Assembly: GCA_965218625.1 (NCBI GenBank)
Contig: CBDCLG010000014.1
Coordinates: 248,001-312,000 of the forward strand
Length of the DNA: 64,000 nucleotides
Source: Bin5 sp965218625
Lineage (GTDB): Bacteria > Chloroflexota > Anaerolineae > Caldilineales > Caldilineaceae
Direction of reading: 5' to 3'
The notes beneath the pieces were generated by a model. The model saw only the letters and a program-made list of their open reading frames with translations, was not told where the DNA came from and searched no databases. The position numbers and the translations under genes were made by a program. This document shows positions 26,653-35,672 of the stretch, piece after piece; the first letter of the stretch is position 1; each line of letters opens with the position of its first letter.

Positions 26653-26861
26653 CGTTTCCAGTCTCCTTTTGTCTGAGTTTTTCGAATTGAGGATGAGGAA
26701 CGGATTGATCCAATGCACCGGCGGTCGAACCTGCGGGCGCAGTCGGAATGACCCTATTCTACAGAGAATTCATCTGGTGTCAAACGCACGTTATCGTGAT
26801 CGGTCAGCGAAGAAAGGGCAGCGGGGCGAGAATAAGAATTCAGGAACGGAATTCGCTCTCT
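26653..26861. other. Gap upstream of second binding protein
   Basis: 209 bp without a supported gene. It is less GC-rich than the flanks and probably holds the promoter of the binding-protein and permease genes, but no clear box pair was seen. Confidence 0.35.
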
Positions 26862-27677
26862 TTACGCCACTTCGATGGTGGTCAGGTAGGCGAGGCTTTC
26901 GCGGGCGGTGCGCTCGGCGCCGGGTGTGAAGTCGAAGACCTCGACAGAGAGCCAGCGGGAGTAGTCGAGGTTGCTCAGGGTCTGCAGGATGGGTCGGAAA
27001 TCGAGTTCACCCATGCCGGGCCCGCGCAGATTGGGGTCGTTTAGATGGACATGGTGGAAGAGGGGGTGCACGCTGCGGATCTGCTGCGGGACGGGGCGCG
27101 GGTCGTTGCTCATGGCCTTGACATCGACCATCATCTGCAGGCCTGGGTGGTCGACCTGACGCACCAGCTCTGCGGCCTCATCCACGTTGACGATGAAGTT
27201 GGTCTCGTTGCGGCTGAGGGGTTCGATGCAGAAGAGGACGCCCTGCTGCTGTGCGCGCTCGCCGCAACGATGCATGATCTCGGCGGTCGATTTCCATGCT
27301 TCGGCGGGCGCGCGGCCGGGCGGGATGTCGCGCTGTTGGGGTGAGCCGAAGATGAGGACGCCGCCGCCGAGCTCGGCGCAGCAGTCGATCAGGTCGAGCA
27401 GGTATTGGGCGGTGCGGGCGCGGACGGCCGGGTCGGGATCGTTCAACTGGAAGCCGTTGGTGTGCGCGAGCAGCCAGTGGAGGCCGACCACTGACAGCCC
27501 GGCGTCCTCGATAGTGCGGCGGATTGTACGCCGCTGGGCGCTGGAGAGGTCGGTTACAAGCTGGCAGAGGGTATAGGGCGCCAGTTCGAGGCCGCGGTAG
27601 CCGAGTTCGGCGACGAAGGCCGCGGTCTTGTCCAGGGGCCAGCCTTCGAAGAGCTCGTTGCAAATGGCATATTTCAT
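26862..27677 (-). CDS. Sugar phosphate isomerase/epimerase (TIM barrel)
   Basis: A 271-residue xylose-isomerase-like TIM-barrel protein of the AP-endonuclease-2 superfamily. Motifs are MKYAICNELFEGWPLDKTAA, GYRGLELAPY, VVGLHWLLAH, and the metal-ligand strands LFCIEPLSRNETNF, QMMVDVKAMS, HVHLNDPN and WLSVEVFDF. Glu and His/Asp residues in these strands are the expected metal ligands. It probably isomerises or epimerises a keto sugar or an inositol-like compound. It lies 30 bp downstream of a second family member on the same strand. Confidence 0.85.
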   Translation of the reverse strand: MKYAICNELFEGWPLDKTAAFVAELGYRGLELAPYTLCQLVTDLSSAQRRTIRRTIEDAGLSVVGLHWLLAHTNGFQLNDPDPAVRARTAQYLLDLIDCCAELGGGVLIFGSPQQRDIPPGRAPAEAWKSTAEIMHRCGERAQQQGVLFCIEPLSRNETNFIVNVDEAAELVRQVDHPGLQMMVDVKAMSNDPRPVPQQIRSVHPLFHHVHLNDPNLRGPGMGELDFRPILQTLSNLDYSRWLSVEVFDFTPGAERTARESLAYLTTIEVA

Positions 27678-27707
27678 CGCAATTCGGTCCTGAAGTTGGG
27701 CGGGGGG

Positions 27708-28583
27708 TCAGGCGCGTTCCATCAACTGGCGCAGGTAGGCCCCTTCCGACTTGACGATCTCGTCGTCGTTGCCGGCGGCGAAGTTTTCGGGCGTGAACAG
27801 TTCGAGAGAGACGGCGCCTTCATAGCCTACGGTTTTCAGGTCGTCGATTAGCTGGGGAATGTCGGCCAATCCCTCTCCCAGGCGCGCGCCCTGCCAGTTC
27901 CAGGCGATATTGCCGGCGTCGGTGCGACCGGCCGCCTCGGGCACACGGTTGCCGACGTGACAGTGGGCCAGGTAGGGGCCGAGCAGGTCCAGGCCCATGC
28001 GCGTATCCTCGATGCCGACTTCGACCATGTTCTGGATATCGTAAATGGCGCCGATATGGTCCGGGTCGAGGTCGCGCAGAAGTTCGAGCGTGCGCGAGGC
28101 GGTGACGGCGATGGTGCCGGTGTGGATCTCGTAGATCACCTTGACCCCGTATGTGCGCGCCAGTTCGGTGAGGCTGGCAAAGCCGGCGCGCGCGGCGTGG
28201 AACTGCGGCCAGTAGGGTTTGGTGCGGTCGTGGGGGGGAGCGCCGATGCGGATCAGCGGTGGGCGGTCGGGGTCGATCGCCAGGGCGCCCTTGAAGAGTT
28301 TCACGATCACTTCCGTCTCACTGTACACAAAGTTCGGCGCCAGGGCGGCGACGCGCAGGCCGGTGCGCTGCACCGCGGCGCGAATCTGCGGAGCCTTTTC
28401 GACGATGTTGTCGGGGCTTACGTCGGTGAGGTGGCGGCCCCAAGGGGAGGGATCGGCGTTGGGATCGTCGGGGTTGTAGCGGCAGCGCAGCTCGACGGCG
28501 TCGTAGCCGTAGGCTTGCAGTTTGTCGAAGGTCTCGTCCAGCCCCCAGCGGGGCAGCATGACGGAGGTGCAACTCAGTTCCAT
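27708..28583 (-). CDS. Sugar phosphate isomerase/epimerase (TIM barrel)
   Basis: A 291-residue member of the same superfamily as its neighbour but from another branch; the two share no long stretches. Motifs are MELSCTSVMLPRWGLDETFD, YGYDAVELRCRYN, VKVIYEIHTGTI, IGAIYDIQNMVE, LAHCHVGNRVP and GAVSLELFTPENF, giving the expected Glu, Asp, His and Glu metal ligands. It follows the oxidoreductase gene by 66 bp on the same strand. With it, it fits myo-inositol- or keto-sugar-type catabolism, though no substrate is certain. Confidence 0.84.
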   Translation of the reverse strand: MELSCTSVMLPRWGLDETFDKLQAYGYDAVELRCRYNPDDPNADPSPWGRHLTDVSPDNIVEKAPQIRAAVQRTGLRVAALAPNFVYSETEVIVKLFKGALAIDPDRPPLIRIGAPPHDRTKPYWPQFHAARAGFASLTELARTYGVKVIYEIHTGTIAVTASRTLELLRDLDPDHIGAIYDIQNMVEVGIEDTRMGLDLLGPYLAHCHVGNRVPEAAGRTDAGNIAWNWQGARLGEGLADIPQLIDDLKTVGYEGAVSLELFTPENFAAGNDDEIVKSEGAYLRQLMERA

Positions 28584-28649
28584 ACGATACTCCCTTTATT
28601 GTTGAAAGCGGTTGCGGCTATCTGGTGTGCGGCGGTGGTTTTCGGCGAA

Positions 28650-29699
28650 TTATACGCCGGGGTTGAGTTCGCGGCATCTTTCGAGGACGGCGATCTGGGC
28701 GCGCACGCTTTCCGGCGTGATCTCCGGCTCGGCTCCTGCGCGGATGGCGGCGTGGAGGGAGCGGTAGAGTGCCTGTACATTGCCGGCGCCGTCGTAGTTG
28801 AGGCGCGCGCGCTCTTCTTTCCAGGGGAGCTGCTCGCGATTGTAGGTGCGGTCGCGGGCGATGGGCGCTTCGTCCAGGACGAGGGGAGGCGCCTCGGCGG
28901 GGTCGAAATAGCGCCAGTGGGCCTCGTTGTGGTCGCAGACGAGCGTGCCTTGCGTGCCCAGCACGAGAAAGTTGGGCTGCGGGAAGGCGCAGGCGGTTAT
29001 GATGTTGATCTCGACGAGGGGGCCGCGTTTGGGCTTGAGGATGACTTTGACATGGCTATCGGCGTCGCCGGCGTAGAGAGGGGTGGTCTCCATGTGGCAG
29101 AAGACTTCCGGTTCGGGGTCGTCGATCAGGAGCATGCCCATGTCGACGAAGTGGGGGCCGCTGTTGTTGAGCATGCCGCCACCAAAGCGCTTGGAAGTTT
29201 GCCAGTCCCAGCGGCGGTCGAAGCGGCCGTTGTGGATGCGGATTTCGATGATGCGGCCGAGGACGCCTGAGGCGATGACTTCTCTTACTTTGACGAAGTC
29301 GGCGGCGTAGCGGAGATTTTGGTGGACGGTGAGGATGCGGCCGGTTTCCTCAGCGACGGCAATCATCGCGTCTGCGCCGGCGAGGTCGCTGGCCATGGGC
29401 TTTTCGACGATGACGTGCTGGCCGGCGCGCATGGCTGCGACCGACTGCTCGGCGTGGAGATTGCTGGGCGTGGCCACGACCATGAGCTCGACGGCTTTAT
29501 CGGCCACCAGCTCGTCGTAGGTCGCGTAGGCGAGGCAGTCGAAGCGTTCGATCGCTTCGGCCTGGCGTTCGGGGTCGGGGTCGCAGACGGCGGCGACGCG
29601 GAACTGTTCGGGGAGGCGGGCAAAGGCATTGGCGTGGTTGTTCCAGCCAGTGCGGCCAAGGCCTGCGATGCCTACGTTGATTGGTGTGTGGTCAGTCAT
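28650..29699 (-). CDS. Gfo/Idh/MocA family oxidoreductase
   Basis: A 349-residue NAD(P)-dependent dehydrogenase. The N-terminal Rossmann motif is VGIAGLGRTGWNNHA (9-23) and the family's EKP signature is at 99-101 (HVIVEKPMASD). The C-terminal alpha/beta domain has FGGGMLNNSGPHFVDMGMLL, where the His is a likely catalytic residue. Family members oxidise sugars, inositols and their derivatives. It sits in a run of minus-strand carbohydrate genes between a polysaccharide deacetylase and an epimerase. Neighbouring epimerases commonly act on the keto products of such enzymes. Confidence 0.88.
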   Translation of the reverse strand: MTDHTPINVGIAGLGRTGWNNHANAFARLPEQFRVAAVCDPDPERQAEAIERFDCLAYATYDELVADKAVELMVVATPSNLHAEQSVAAMRAGQHVIVEKPMASDLAGADAMIAVAEETGRILTVHQNLRYAADFVKVREVIASGVLGRIIEIRIHNGRFDRRWDWQTSKRFGGGMLNNSGPHFVDMGMLLIDDPEPEVFCHMETTPLYAGDADSHVKVILKPKRGPLVEINIITACAFPQPNFLVLGTQGTLVCDHNEAHWRYFDPAEAPPLVLDEAPIARDRTYNREQLPWKEERARLNYDGAGNVQALYRSLHAAIRAGAEPEITPESVRAQIAVLERCRELNPGV

Positions 29700-29713
29700 G
29701 TGCGTGTTTTTCT

Positions 29714-30592
29714 CTATTCGCTTTGGTCAGCAGCGAGGGCGGGATGGTCGTGGATGTGCCGGTAGATGGGGGTGCAGGAGGTTATCTCCATTTTGCCGCC
29801 GGCGTCGTCGAGCAGCATGGCTATCTGGGCGGCCCGTTTGTCGATGCGATAGATGGACCAGGGGTGGAAGATGGGCATGTAGTAGAGAAGCTCGTGCCGG
29901 ACGACGTAGTCGATGCCGGGGGCGTAAGCTTCGTAGACGCCTTGGGCATCGCGCGGCATCTCGTCGGGGTAGGGCCAGGGCAGGAGCGGCGGCCAGTGGA
30001 CCTGGGCCGGCTGGCCGGTCAGGATGTTGTCGTGCCAGGCGTGGGAGGGAGTTTCAAGCAGGTCGGGGAATCCATCCTGGGCATACCAGAAGGGCTGGTC
30101 GAGCAGGGCGGGCAGGGTGCCTTCGGGACCCTTGCCGACGCTGCGCACGTAGCGGTACCCGGCCTCCCACATCACTTCGAGAACGGTGGGATGGCCGCGG
30201 AAGCCGTCGGTGTAGCCGCCGGGCGCGGTCAGGCCGATCACGGCGCGGCCAAAGGTGTCTTCGATCAGTTTTTTGGAATCGGCCAGCTCATATTGAAGCG
30301 CGGACTTGTCGTCGCGCAGGGCGATCAGGTTGGGATGGCTGAAGGTATGGCACTGGATGTCGAAGAGGGGATGGTCAAGGATGGCGCGCAGCTGCGGGCC
30401 GGCGAGCTCGAGCATTTTGGCGACGAGGAAGAAGGAGGCGGGTGCGTTGCGTTCCAGGTGAACGCCGGCAACCGCAGCCACGCCTTCGAGGAACTCGGCG
30501 ATATGCTCGGGCGTGTAGCTGAAGCCCTTTTGGCGCCCATCCCACCAGGGGTAAACGGCCTCGGTGTCGTAGGCGGCTACATAGTAAGACAC
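29714..30592 (-). CDS. Polysaccharide deacetylase-like protein (NodB fold)
   Basis: About 292 residues from GTG 30592, selected because AGAGGGA lies just upstream and YYVAAYDTEAVYPWWD resembles the family opening; an ATG at 30637 is possible. Metal-ligand motifs are Asp9 in YDTE and FDIQCHTFSHPN with His82 and His86, followed by LTAPGGYTDGF. This matches the NodB/CE4 fold, which removes N- or O-acetyl groups from polysaccharides. No signal peptide is seen, so the substrate may be cytoplasmic or the domain repurposed. It lies 14 bp upstream of the oxidoreductase gene. Confidence 0.78.
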   Translation of the reverse strand: MSYYVAAYDTEAVYPWWDGRQKGFSYTPEHIAEFLEGVAAVAGVHLERNAPASFFLVAKMLELAGPQLRAILDHPLFDIQCHTFSHPNLIALRDDKSALQYELADSKKLIEDTFGRAVIGLTAPGGYTDGFRGHPTVLEVMWEAGYRYVRSVGKGPEGTLPALLDQPFWYAQDGFPDLLETPSHAWHDNILTGQPAQVHWPPLLPWPYPDEMPRDAQGVYEAYAPGIDYVVRHELLYYMPIFHPWSIYRIDKRAAQIAMLLDDAGGKMEITSCTPIYRHIHDHPALAADQSE

Positions 30593-30653
30593 TGTGTCCC
30601 TCTTATTGGGAAGAGGAGGGTTTGAAGAGAGTCCCATTCCAACGACTCTAGCT

Positions 30654-30682
30654 TTGCAAAAGGAAGTTGCATAATGTAAAAT
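30654..30682 (+). promoter_or_regulatory. Putative promoter of vapBC-like genes
   Basis: TTGCAA (30654-30659) and TAAAAT (30677-30682) are separated by 17 bp, a good sigma-70-type pair about 60 bp before the antitoxin ATG. Assigned by eye only. Confidence 0.45.
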
Positions 30683-30741
30683 CAGCACGTAAAAGCGTGA
30701 GGAACACTTTCTTGTGCTAATTAACGATAGGACTACTGCGC

Positions 30742-30984
30742 ATGGACAAACAGAATGTTACGCTCTCGCTTCCTCGCTCAATACTACGCAAGGCGAAGAA
30801 AATAGCGATAGATCGGGATCGGTCTCTGTCGGCATTGATGGTTGAACTCTTGACCGAGCTGGTTGATCGTGAAGATCAATATGCAATCGCAATGCGAAAG
30901 CATCTGGCTCTTCTGGACCAGGAGACGGATTTGGGTACCAACGGCTCTATCGGTTGGACGCGTGCGGACCTGCACGATCGCTGA
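30742..30984 (+). CDS. vapB: Ribbon-helix-helix-type antitoxin of a PIN toxin
   Basis: An 80-residue protein. NVTLSLPRSILRKAKKIAID, then RSLSALMVELLTELVD, is an RHH DNA-binding domain with an acidic tail. It precedes a PIN-domain gene by 20 bp on the same strand, the classical antitoxin-toxin order. It probably neutralises the toxin with its C-terminus and represses its own promoter. The gene diverges from the deacetylase gene. Confidence 0.8.
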   Translation: MDKQNVTLSLPRSILRKAKKIAIDRDRSLSALMVELLTELVDREDQYAIAMRKHLALLDQETDLGTNGSIGWTRADLHDR

Positions 30985-31004
30985 GATTCCAAATCGGTGC
31001 TCAT

Positions 31005-31421
31005 ATGACAGGGCAGTTCGTTGATACAAATGTGTTGGTCTATGCTCATGACAGGTCGGCCGGTTACAAGCGGGTAGAAGCGCAAAATCTACTTCGCAAG
31101 TTGTGGCAGTCTCGACTTGGCTGTCTGAGCATCCAAGTGCTGCAGGAGTACTACGTTACCGTCACTCGCAAAATTGCTAATCCGTTGCTTCCAGAGCAGG
31201 CCCAGGACATACTATCACATCTTGGCAGATGGAGATTACATAGTCCAACTGTATCCGACATTCAAGAAGCTATCGACATTCAGACCAGCTATGGCATCTC
31301 ATTCTGGGATGCAATGATTATTCAAAGCGCGGTCCGCCTTCAATGTGACACGGTTTGGTCCGAGGATTTGAATGCAGGGCAAGCGTACGCCGGTGTGACG
31401 GTGGTCAACCCGTTCGACTGA
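31005..31421 (+). CDS. vapC: PIN-domain ribonuclease toxin (VapC type)
   Basis: A 138-residue protein from ATG 31005. The four acidic PIN residues are visible: Asp7 (FVDTNVLVYA), Glu48 (LQEYYVT), Asp102 (FWDAMII) and Asp121 (WSEDLNAG). These coordinate metal for RNA cleavage in VapC toxins. Length and order match an intact toxin. It follows its antitoxin by 20 bp. Confidence 0.86.
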   Translation: MTGQFVDTNVLVYAHDRSAGYKRVEAQNLLRKLWQSRLGCLSIQVLQEYYVTVTRKIANPLLPEQAQDILSHLGRWRLHSPTVSDIQEAIDIQTSYGISFWDAMIIQSAVRLQCDTVWSEDLNAGQAYAGVTVVNPFD

Positions 31422-31511
31422 ATTCGGATTCAGATTCCCCTTGTCCTTCGATCCTGTAGGCGCGACAGTGCCCAGCTCCCACGCTAGTCCCAATCCGGCA
31501 GAAGTCCCCCC

Positions 31512-32600
31512 TTACAGTTTGCCCATCTTCTCCAACACAGACCAGAAATCCAATTGTGCGACTGCGTGGCTGCGGTAGATGCCGACACCGTCGGCGCCGC
31601 ATCCCATGGCCATTTCGGCGGCGCGCAGCATGAGGTCAGGCTGCTGGAAGCTGCCGGGGTGGTAACAGGACATTTCGGCGATGACGGGCGTGCGGCCGGC
31701 GGCGACTTCGACGGCGTAGCTCAGCTGGCGCTCGAGCGCGTCCAGGTCTGAGTTGGTGCGGAACCAGATGTAGAACTCGTCGAGCAGGCCCTGTTCGATC
31801 CAGGCGGGCCAGTCGTGCAGGAGTTTGAGATAGTCGTCTTTTTCGCCGGCGATCAGGGTGGTGGAGAAGACGGCGTCGGGCTTTTCCTGTTTGACCGCGG
31901 CGCGCATCTCGCTCAGCGCAAGGGTGACGTAGTCGGCGCGGAACTGTAGCCAGTCGGTGTCGTCGTTGGGCAGGTCGAAGGGGTCTTTGCCGTGTTTGGC
32001 GTGGAATTCGGCGACGGTGCGATCCTCGTAGCCGTAGGTCACGGCGCCGTTTTCGTCCTCGTTGCCGAGCACGAACTCCACTTGGATGCCGTCGCCCTGC
32101 GTCTGGTCGAGCGTCTCGGCGAACTGCTGCGTCTGTTCGGCGCGCACTTCGGGGAAGGCGGCGCTGAGGTAGAGGTCTTCGCCGGGCTGGAGCGTGTAGG
32201 AGCGGCTGCGGGTGAAGCTGCGGTACTGCGGATTCTGGCGCGCGAAGTCGGTCATCGAGGTGCCGACCTGCGGGTTGTCGAAGATGGGGCGGTGTTGGTC
32301 CATGATGGCGCGGGCTTCATCGGCGGTCACGGGGGGGCGCAGGAAGTTGAGCGACCAGCCGTAGCGGACGCGTGCGCTGCCGTGACGGGGAAAGGAGTTG
32401 TAGTTGATGTAGGGGTCGACCTTGATCCCGACTGTGTGGGCGGCCTCGGTCAGAGCGAGCGTTTTGTCGCCGCCGATGAATTTGGTTATGCCTACATCGG
32501 CGCACTTCTGCACCCAGGCGGGCAGGAAGTCGGCGTAGTCGGGATCGGCGGGCGCGCGTTCGACGACGGGCGGGCCCCAGAGTACGAGGCGGTCAGGCAT
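31512..32600 (-). CDS. Hypothetical TIM-barrel protein, glycoside-hydrolase-like
   Basis: A 362-residue protein with an AAGGA ribosome-binding site 8 bp before ATG 32600. I do not recognise a named family with confidence. The layout resembles (beta/alpha)8 glycosidases of the GHL or DUF type: GITKFIGGD, KVDPYINYNSFP, GIQVEFVLGNEDENG, RADYVTLALSEMRAAVKQEK, DEFYIWFRTNSDLD, PVIAEMSCYHPG, and GADGVGIYRSH. Acidic residues at strand ends could be catalytic. It has no signal peptide. It follows the aminotransferase gene on the same strand. Confidence 0.55.
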   Translation of the reverse strand: MPDRLVLWGPPVVERAPADPDYADFLPAWVQKCADVGITKFIGGDKTLALTEAAHTVGIKVDPYINYNSFPRHGSARVRYGWSLNFLRPPVTADEARAIMDQHRPIFDNPQVGTSMTDFARQNPQYRSFTRSRSYTLQPGEDLYLSAAFPEVRAEQTQQFAETLDQTQGDGIQVEFVLGNEDENGAVTYGYEDRTVAEFHAKHGKDPFDLPNDDTDWLQFRADYVTLALSEMRAAVKQEKPDAVFSTTLIAGEKDDYLKLLHDWPAWIEQGLLDEFYIWFRTNSDLDALERQLSYAVEVAAGRTPVIAEMSCYHPGSFQQPDLMLRAAEMAMGCGADGVGIYRSHAVAQLDFWSVLEKMGKL

Positions 32601-32675
32601 TTTGATTTTCCTTGTGATGATGGGAAGTGGCCATTGGCGTTGTCGGAAGTGGTTGTTGACCTCGAGTTGCTCCAG

Positions 32676-33866
32676 TTACAGTTCTTCGTCGATTCCTTCG
32701 AGCAGGCGGTCCACTTCGCCCTCGTCGTTGAAGGGGGCGACGGAGATGCGCATGGCGATTTTGACCGGGTCGGGCGGGGCGGTCAACCATTGGGATTTGA
32801 CGAGTGCGTTATGGCGGTCCTGCAGCCTTGCGGCCAGCCCGTCCATGTCGGTCTTGGTGAAGCTGTCGAACATCACAGAGGTGATGCCGGCTGACTTTTG
32901 CGGTTCGAGCGGTGTGATGATGCGGGCGCGGTCGATCTGAGCGACGCCGCGCCGCAGCCGCCGGGTAAGGTCGGCGACCCGGGCCTGGATGTTGTCGAGC
33001 CCGATGTTTTGCATGATTTCGACGGCGCGGCCGAGGCCGACGACAAGGGCATGGTTGTAGGTGCCGATTTCGGTGCGGGAGCGGGTGGTAGGGGGCGGTG
33101 TCGGGTCGCCGGCGAGTGTCCACGGGCTGCGGTCGGGGATGAAGTTGGGTCGAAAGCCGGGAAGTTGGCGTTCGGCGACGAAGATGTAGCCGGTTCCCAT
33201 GGGGCCGAGCAGCCATTTGTGGCCGGAGCCGATGGCAAAGTCACAGTCGAGTTCCTGGAGGTCGACCGGCATCGTGCCGGCGGACTGGGCGAGGTCGAGC
33301 ATGACGGGGACGCCGGCGTTATGGGCGACGGCGGCCGCTTCTTTGACGGGAAGGAGGCGGCCGTTGGGGGAGGCGACATGGCTGAGGCAGATGAGGCGCG
33401 TGCGTTCTGTCAGTGCGTTGGCGAGTTCGGCAAGCAGCTCGTCGTCGGTGAGGAGTTCGGCCTCGATCACTTTGACCTTGACGCCGTGTTCTTCGGTCAG
33501 AGAGTAGGAGAGGCCGTAGGTGCTGACGTGTTCGAGCGAAGTCATGACGAATTCGTCGCCCGGCTGCCAGTTGAGGCCGCGCACGATCTGCTGCATGGCC
33601 TTCGAGGTGTTGGTGTCGATGCTCATTTCTTCCTCTTTGACGTTGAGCATCCGGGCCAAACTGGTGCGGGCGGCGGCCTCGCGGTCCCTGTGGGCGAGTC
33701 TGCCTGCGGTCGTTGCCGGGCCGTGGCGGGCCTCGCTTTCCATTGTTTCGCGCACGGCTTGCAGCACGGAGTCGCTGGCCGGGCCGTATGTTCCGGTCTG
33801 AAAGTAGGCTATTTCCCCGGTCATGGGGAGGTCCTGCCGCAGTTGTTCGACTGTCATGGGTGACAT
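32676..33866 (-). CDS. Class V aminotransferase (PLP-dependent)
   Basis: A 396-residue fold-type I PLP enzyme. The Schiff-base Lys217 is in GSGHKWLLGPMGTGYIF; Asp191 and Gln194 (VMLDLAQSAG) are the usual pyridine-ring contacts; SLEHVSTYG fits the cofactor-binding segment. The overall sequence is closest to the isopenicillin-N-epimerase/cysteine-desulfurase-like group. A selenocysteine-lyase or C-S-lyase role cannot be excluded. The start at ATG 33866 has AGGA 8 bp upstream; MTV nine bases later is possible. It precedes the TIM-barrel gene on the same strand. Confidence 0.84.
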   Translation of the reverse strand: MSPMTVEQLRQDLPMTGEIAYFQTGTYGPASDSVLQAVRETMESEARHGPATTAGRLAHRDREAAARTSLARMLNVKEEEMSIDTNTSKAMQQIVRGLNWQPGDEFVMTSLEHVSTYGLSYSLTEEHGVKVKVIEAELLTDDELLAELANALTERTRLICLSHVASPNGRLLPVKEAAAVAHNAGVPVMLDLAQSAGTMPVDLQELDCDFAIGSGHKWLLGPMGTGYIFVAERQLPGFRPNFIPDRSPWTLAGDPTPPPTTRSRTEIGTYNHALVVGLGRAVEIMQNIGLDNIQARVADLTRRLRRGVAQIDRARIITPLEPQKSAGITSVMFDSFTKTDMDGLAARLQDRHNALVKSQWLTAPPDPVKIAMRISVAPFNDEGEVDRLLEGIDEEL

Positions 33867-33963
33867 CTGCTGGGTCCTATGCTGGATGGCGTTTGAAAAG
33901 TGTCTGGTGAGCCGTCATTGCGGTTTACAGAAGACGAATGAAGGTCGCCAGAAGCTATTGTGC

Positions 33964-34013
33964 AAATGATAGCCGATGATGTTGTTAATTGTCTAAGGGG
34001 ACAGGTGTTGTTT
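33964..34013 (-). repeat. Conserved 3'-flanking repeat, copy 1
   Basis: On the plus strand it reads AATGATAGCCGA, about 20 variable bases, then TTGTCTAAGGGG and GTGTTGTTTTCAGCGG, the last bases being the stop of the GT-C pseudogene. Closely similar blocks follow the copies ending at 47109 and 50500, so the 3' flank was duplicated with the gene. Confidence 0.6.
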
Positions 34014-34451
34014 TCAGCGGGCTTCAGACAGATGCAGGCGGGCCAGTGTTATTTCCGGTTCCCATACATCAATCTGGACGGTTGGGATCTGTGTTTCGAA
34101 GTCGTAGACGACGAATCGTAGTTCATAGTTGCCTGGGGGGAGGTCGGGTGGGAGTTGAAGCGTATGCAGGGTATCGACCGGGAGATTGGCAGGCCAGTGG
34201 CTGGTAGGCAAGTGTTTCGCCGGCTGCCACAGGAGATCATCGGTCTGGAAAGCAAGGTTGTTGCCGGCATCATACAGGCGCATCGAGATGGCGTAGTCGA
34301 CGTCCAGTTCGGGTTGAATCTGCCATTGGAGAACGGTCCAGAGAGAGCGCTGCGGACCGAGGGAGAGAACCTGTTGAGAAGACATTTGCCTTGGTCCGTG
34401 GCCGAGAGCGACTGCGTTGAGGGCGATGACTCCATCAAATTTGACAGTTAG

Positions 34452-35672
34452 GGAACGTCTGAACAAGTCCACATGTGGTGGATTGAGATGAATGGTGGGG
34501 GAAGCAGGAAGATTTTCAACCGGCCTGGGCTGAGTCAGCAGGCAGTTGTCGTGCTGAAGCAAGCCTGTTTGCGCCTCAAAACGGCTCGGCGGCGGGCCTG
34601 TCGCCGCTATCAAAGTGATTGCGGCGCACGACTCCCTTTGTCACACCGCCAAGTGGCGCTCGGCTGTCATCAAGTTGGCCAGCGCCAGCAGAAACGTCAG
34701 CCGTTGCGTGTTCTTGGCCAGGCCGCGATAGCGCACCTTGGCATAGCCGAAGCGCCGCTTCACCTGCAGGAACGGATGCTCCACCTTTGCTCTGACCGAC
34801 GCCTTACGCTTCTCGGCCAACGCCTCCTCGCTTTCAGACGGCAGTTGCCGCCGTCGCCCAGGCCTCAGCGCCACATGCCACTCTACATCCAGCGCCCGCA
34901 TCTCCGCCCGCTTGGCCACGCCCTGATAGCCAGCGTCGCCCCACACCTCCTTCTCGCCTCCGTGCAACAGGCGCGACGCCACGGTCACGTCATGCACGTT
35001 CGCCGCTGTCGTCGCCACGCTATGTACGATTCCCGTCTCAGCGTCGGCGCCGATATGCAGCTTCATCCCAAAATGCCACTGATTCCCCTTCTTCGTCTGA
35101 TGCATCTCAGGGTCGCGTCGCCGCGCACGATTCTTCGTCGTCGACGGCGCCTCGATGATGCTGGCATCGATGATCGTTCCCTCCCGCAACCGCACTCCCT
35201 GCGACTCCAGATGACGATTGATCTCCTCCAATAGAACCGACCCCAACTCGTGTCTCGCCAGCAGATGACGAAAGTTCAGTATCGTCGTCTCGTCCGGCAG
35301 CGCACCCGACAACCGCAGCCCCACAAACCGTCGCACCGACTCGACCGCGTAGAGCATATCCTCCATGCCCGGATCGCTCAGGTTGTAGAACAACTGCACA
35401 CAGTAGATGCGCAGCATCACCGACAACGGATACGGCCGCCGGCCGCGTCCCGCCTTGGGATAGTGCGGCCGGATACGCGCTTCCAGCCGACGCCACGGAA
35501 TCAGACCATCCATCCGCTCCAGAAATATCTCCCGACGCGTCTTGCGTTTCTTGCTTTCGTATTCCAACTCCCCAAATGTCGGCTGCTCCATTGTCCTCTG
35601 CCCCCATTTTCCTGTCGCACGCCCACTATTGCAGTATTATGCCACAATCAATCAGACTTGTTCAGAGTATCC
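34452..35672 (-). mobile_element. IS5-family insertion sequence, 1,221 bp
   Basis: The terminal inverted repeats are GGAACGTCTGAACAAGTC at the left and GGATACTCTGAACAAGTC (reverse complement of the right end), identical at 15 of 18 positions. The flanking 4-bp direct repeat is TTAG (34448-34451 and 35673-35676), which fits the YTAR target preference of IS5-type elements. One transposase gene fills the element. The ends are intact, so it may still be mobile. Confidence 0.9.
34641..35591 (-). CDS. IS5-family transposase (DDE)
   Basis: A 316-residue transposase. The N-terminal domain (IPWRRLEARIRPHYPKAGRG, then RIYCVQLFYNLSDPGMEDML) is typical of IS5 members. The DDE catalytic triad is visible as IIDASIIEAP, WGDAGYQG and KVEHPFLQVKRRFGY. 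The frame is uninterrupted, with an ATG start, inside complete terminal repeats. It catalyses cut-and-paste transposition of the element that disrupts the GT-C gene. Confidence 0.93.
   Translation of the reverse strand: MEQPTFGELEYESKKRKTRREIFLERMDGLIPWRRLEARIRPHYPKAGRGRRPYPLSVMLRIYCVQLFYNLSDPGMEDMLYAVESVRRFVGLRLSGALPDETTILNFRHLLARHELGSVLLEEINRHLESQGVRLREGTIIDASIIEAPSTTKNRARRRDPEMHQTKKGNQWHFGMKLHIGADAETGIVHSVATTAANVHDVTVASRLLHGGEKEVWGDAGYQGVAKRAEMRALDVEWHVALRPGRRRQLPSESEEALAEKRKASVRAKVEHPFLQVKRRFGYAKVRYRGLAKNTQRLTFLLALANLMTAERHLAV

Noticed and set aside
34014..34613. Separate small gene of 199 codons
   Set aside because: It is the 3' part of GT-C copy A cut off by the IS element; its apparent N-terminus lies in IS sequence.
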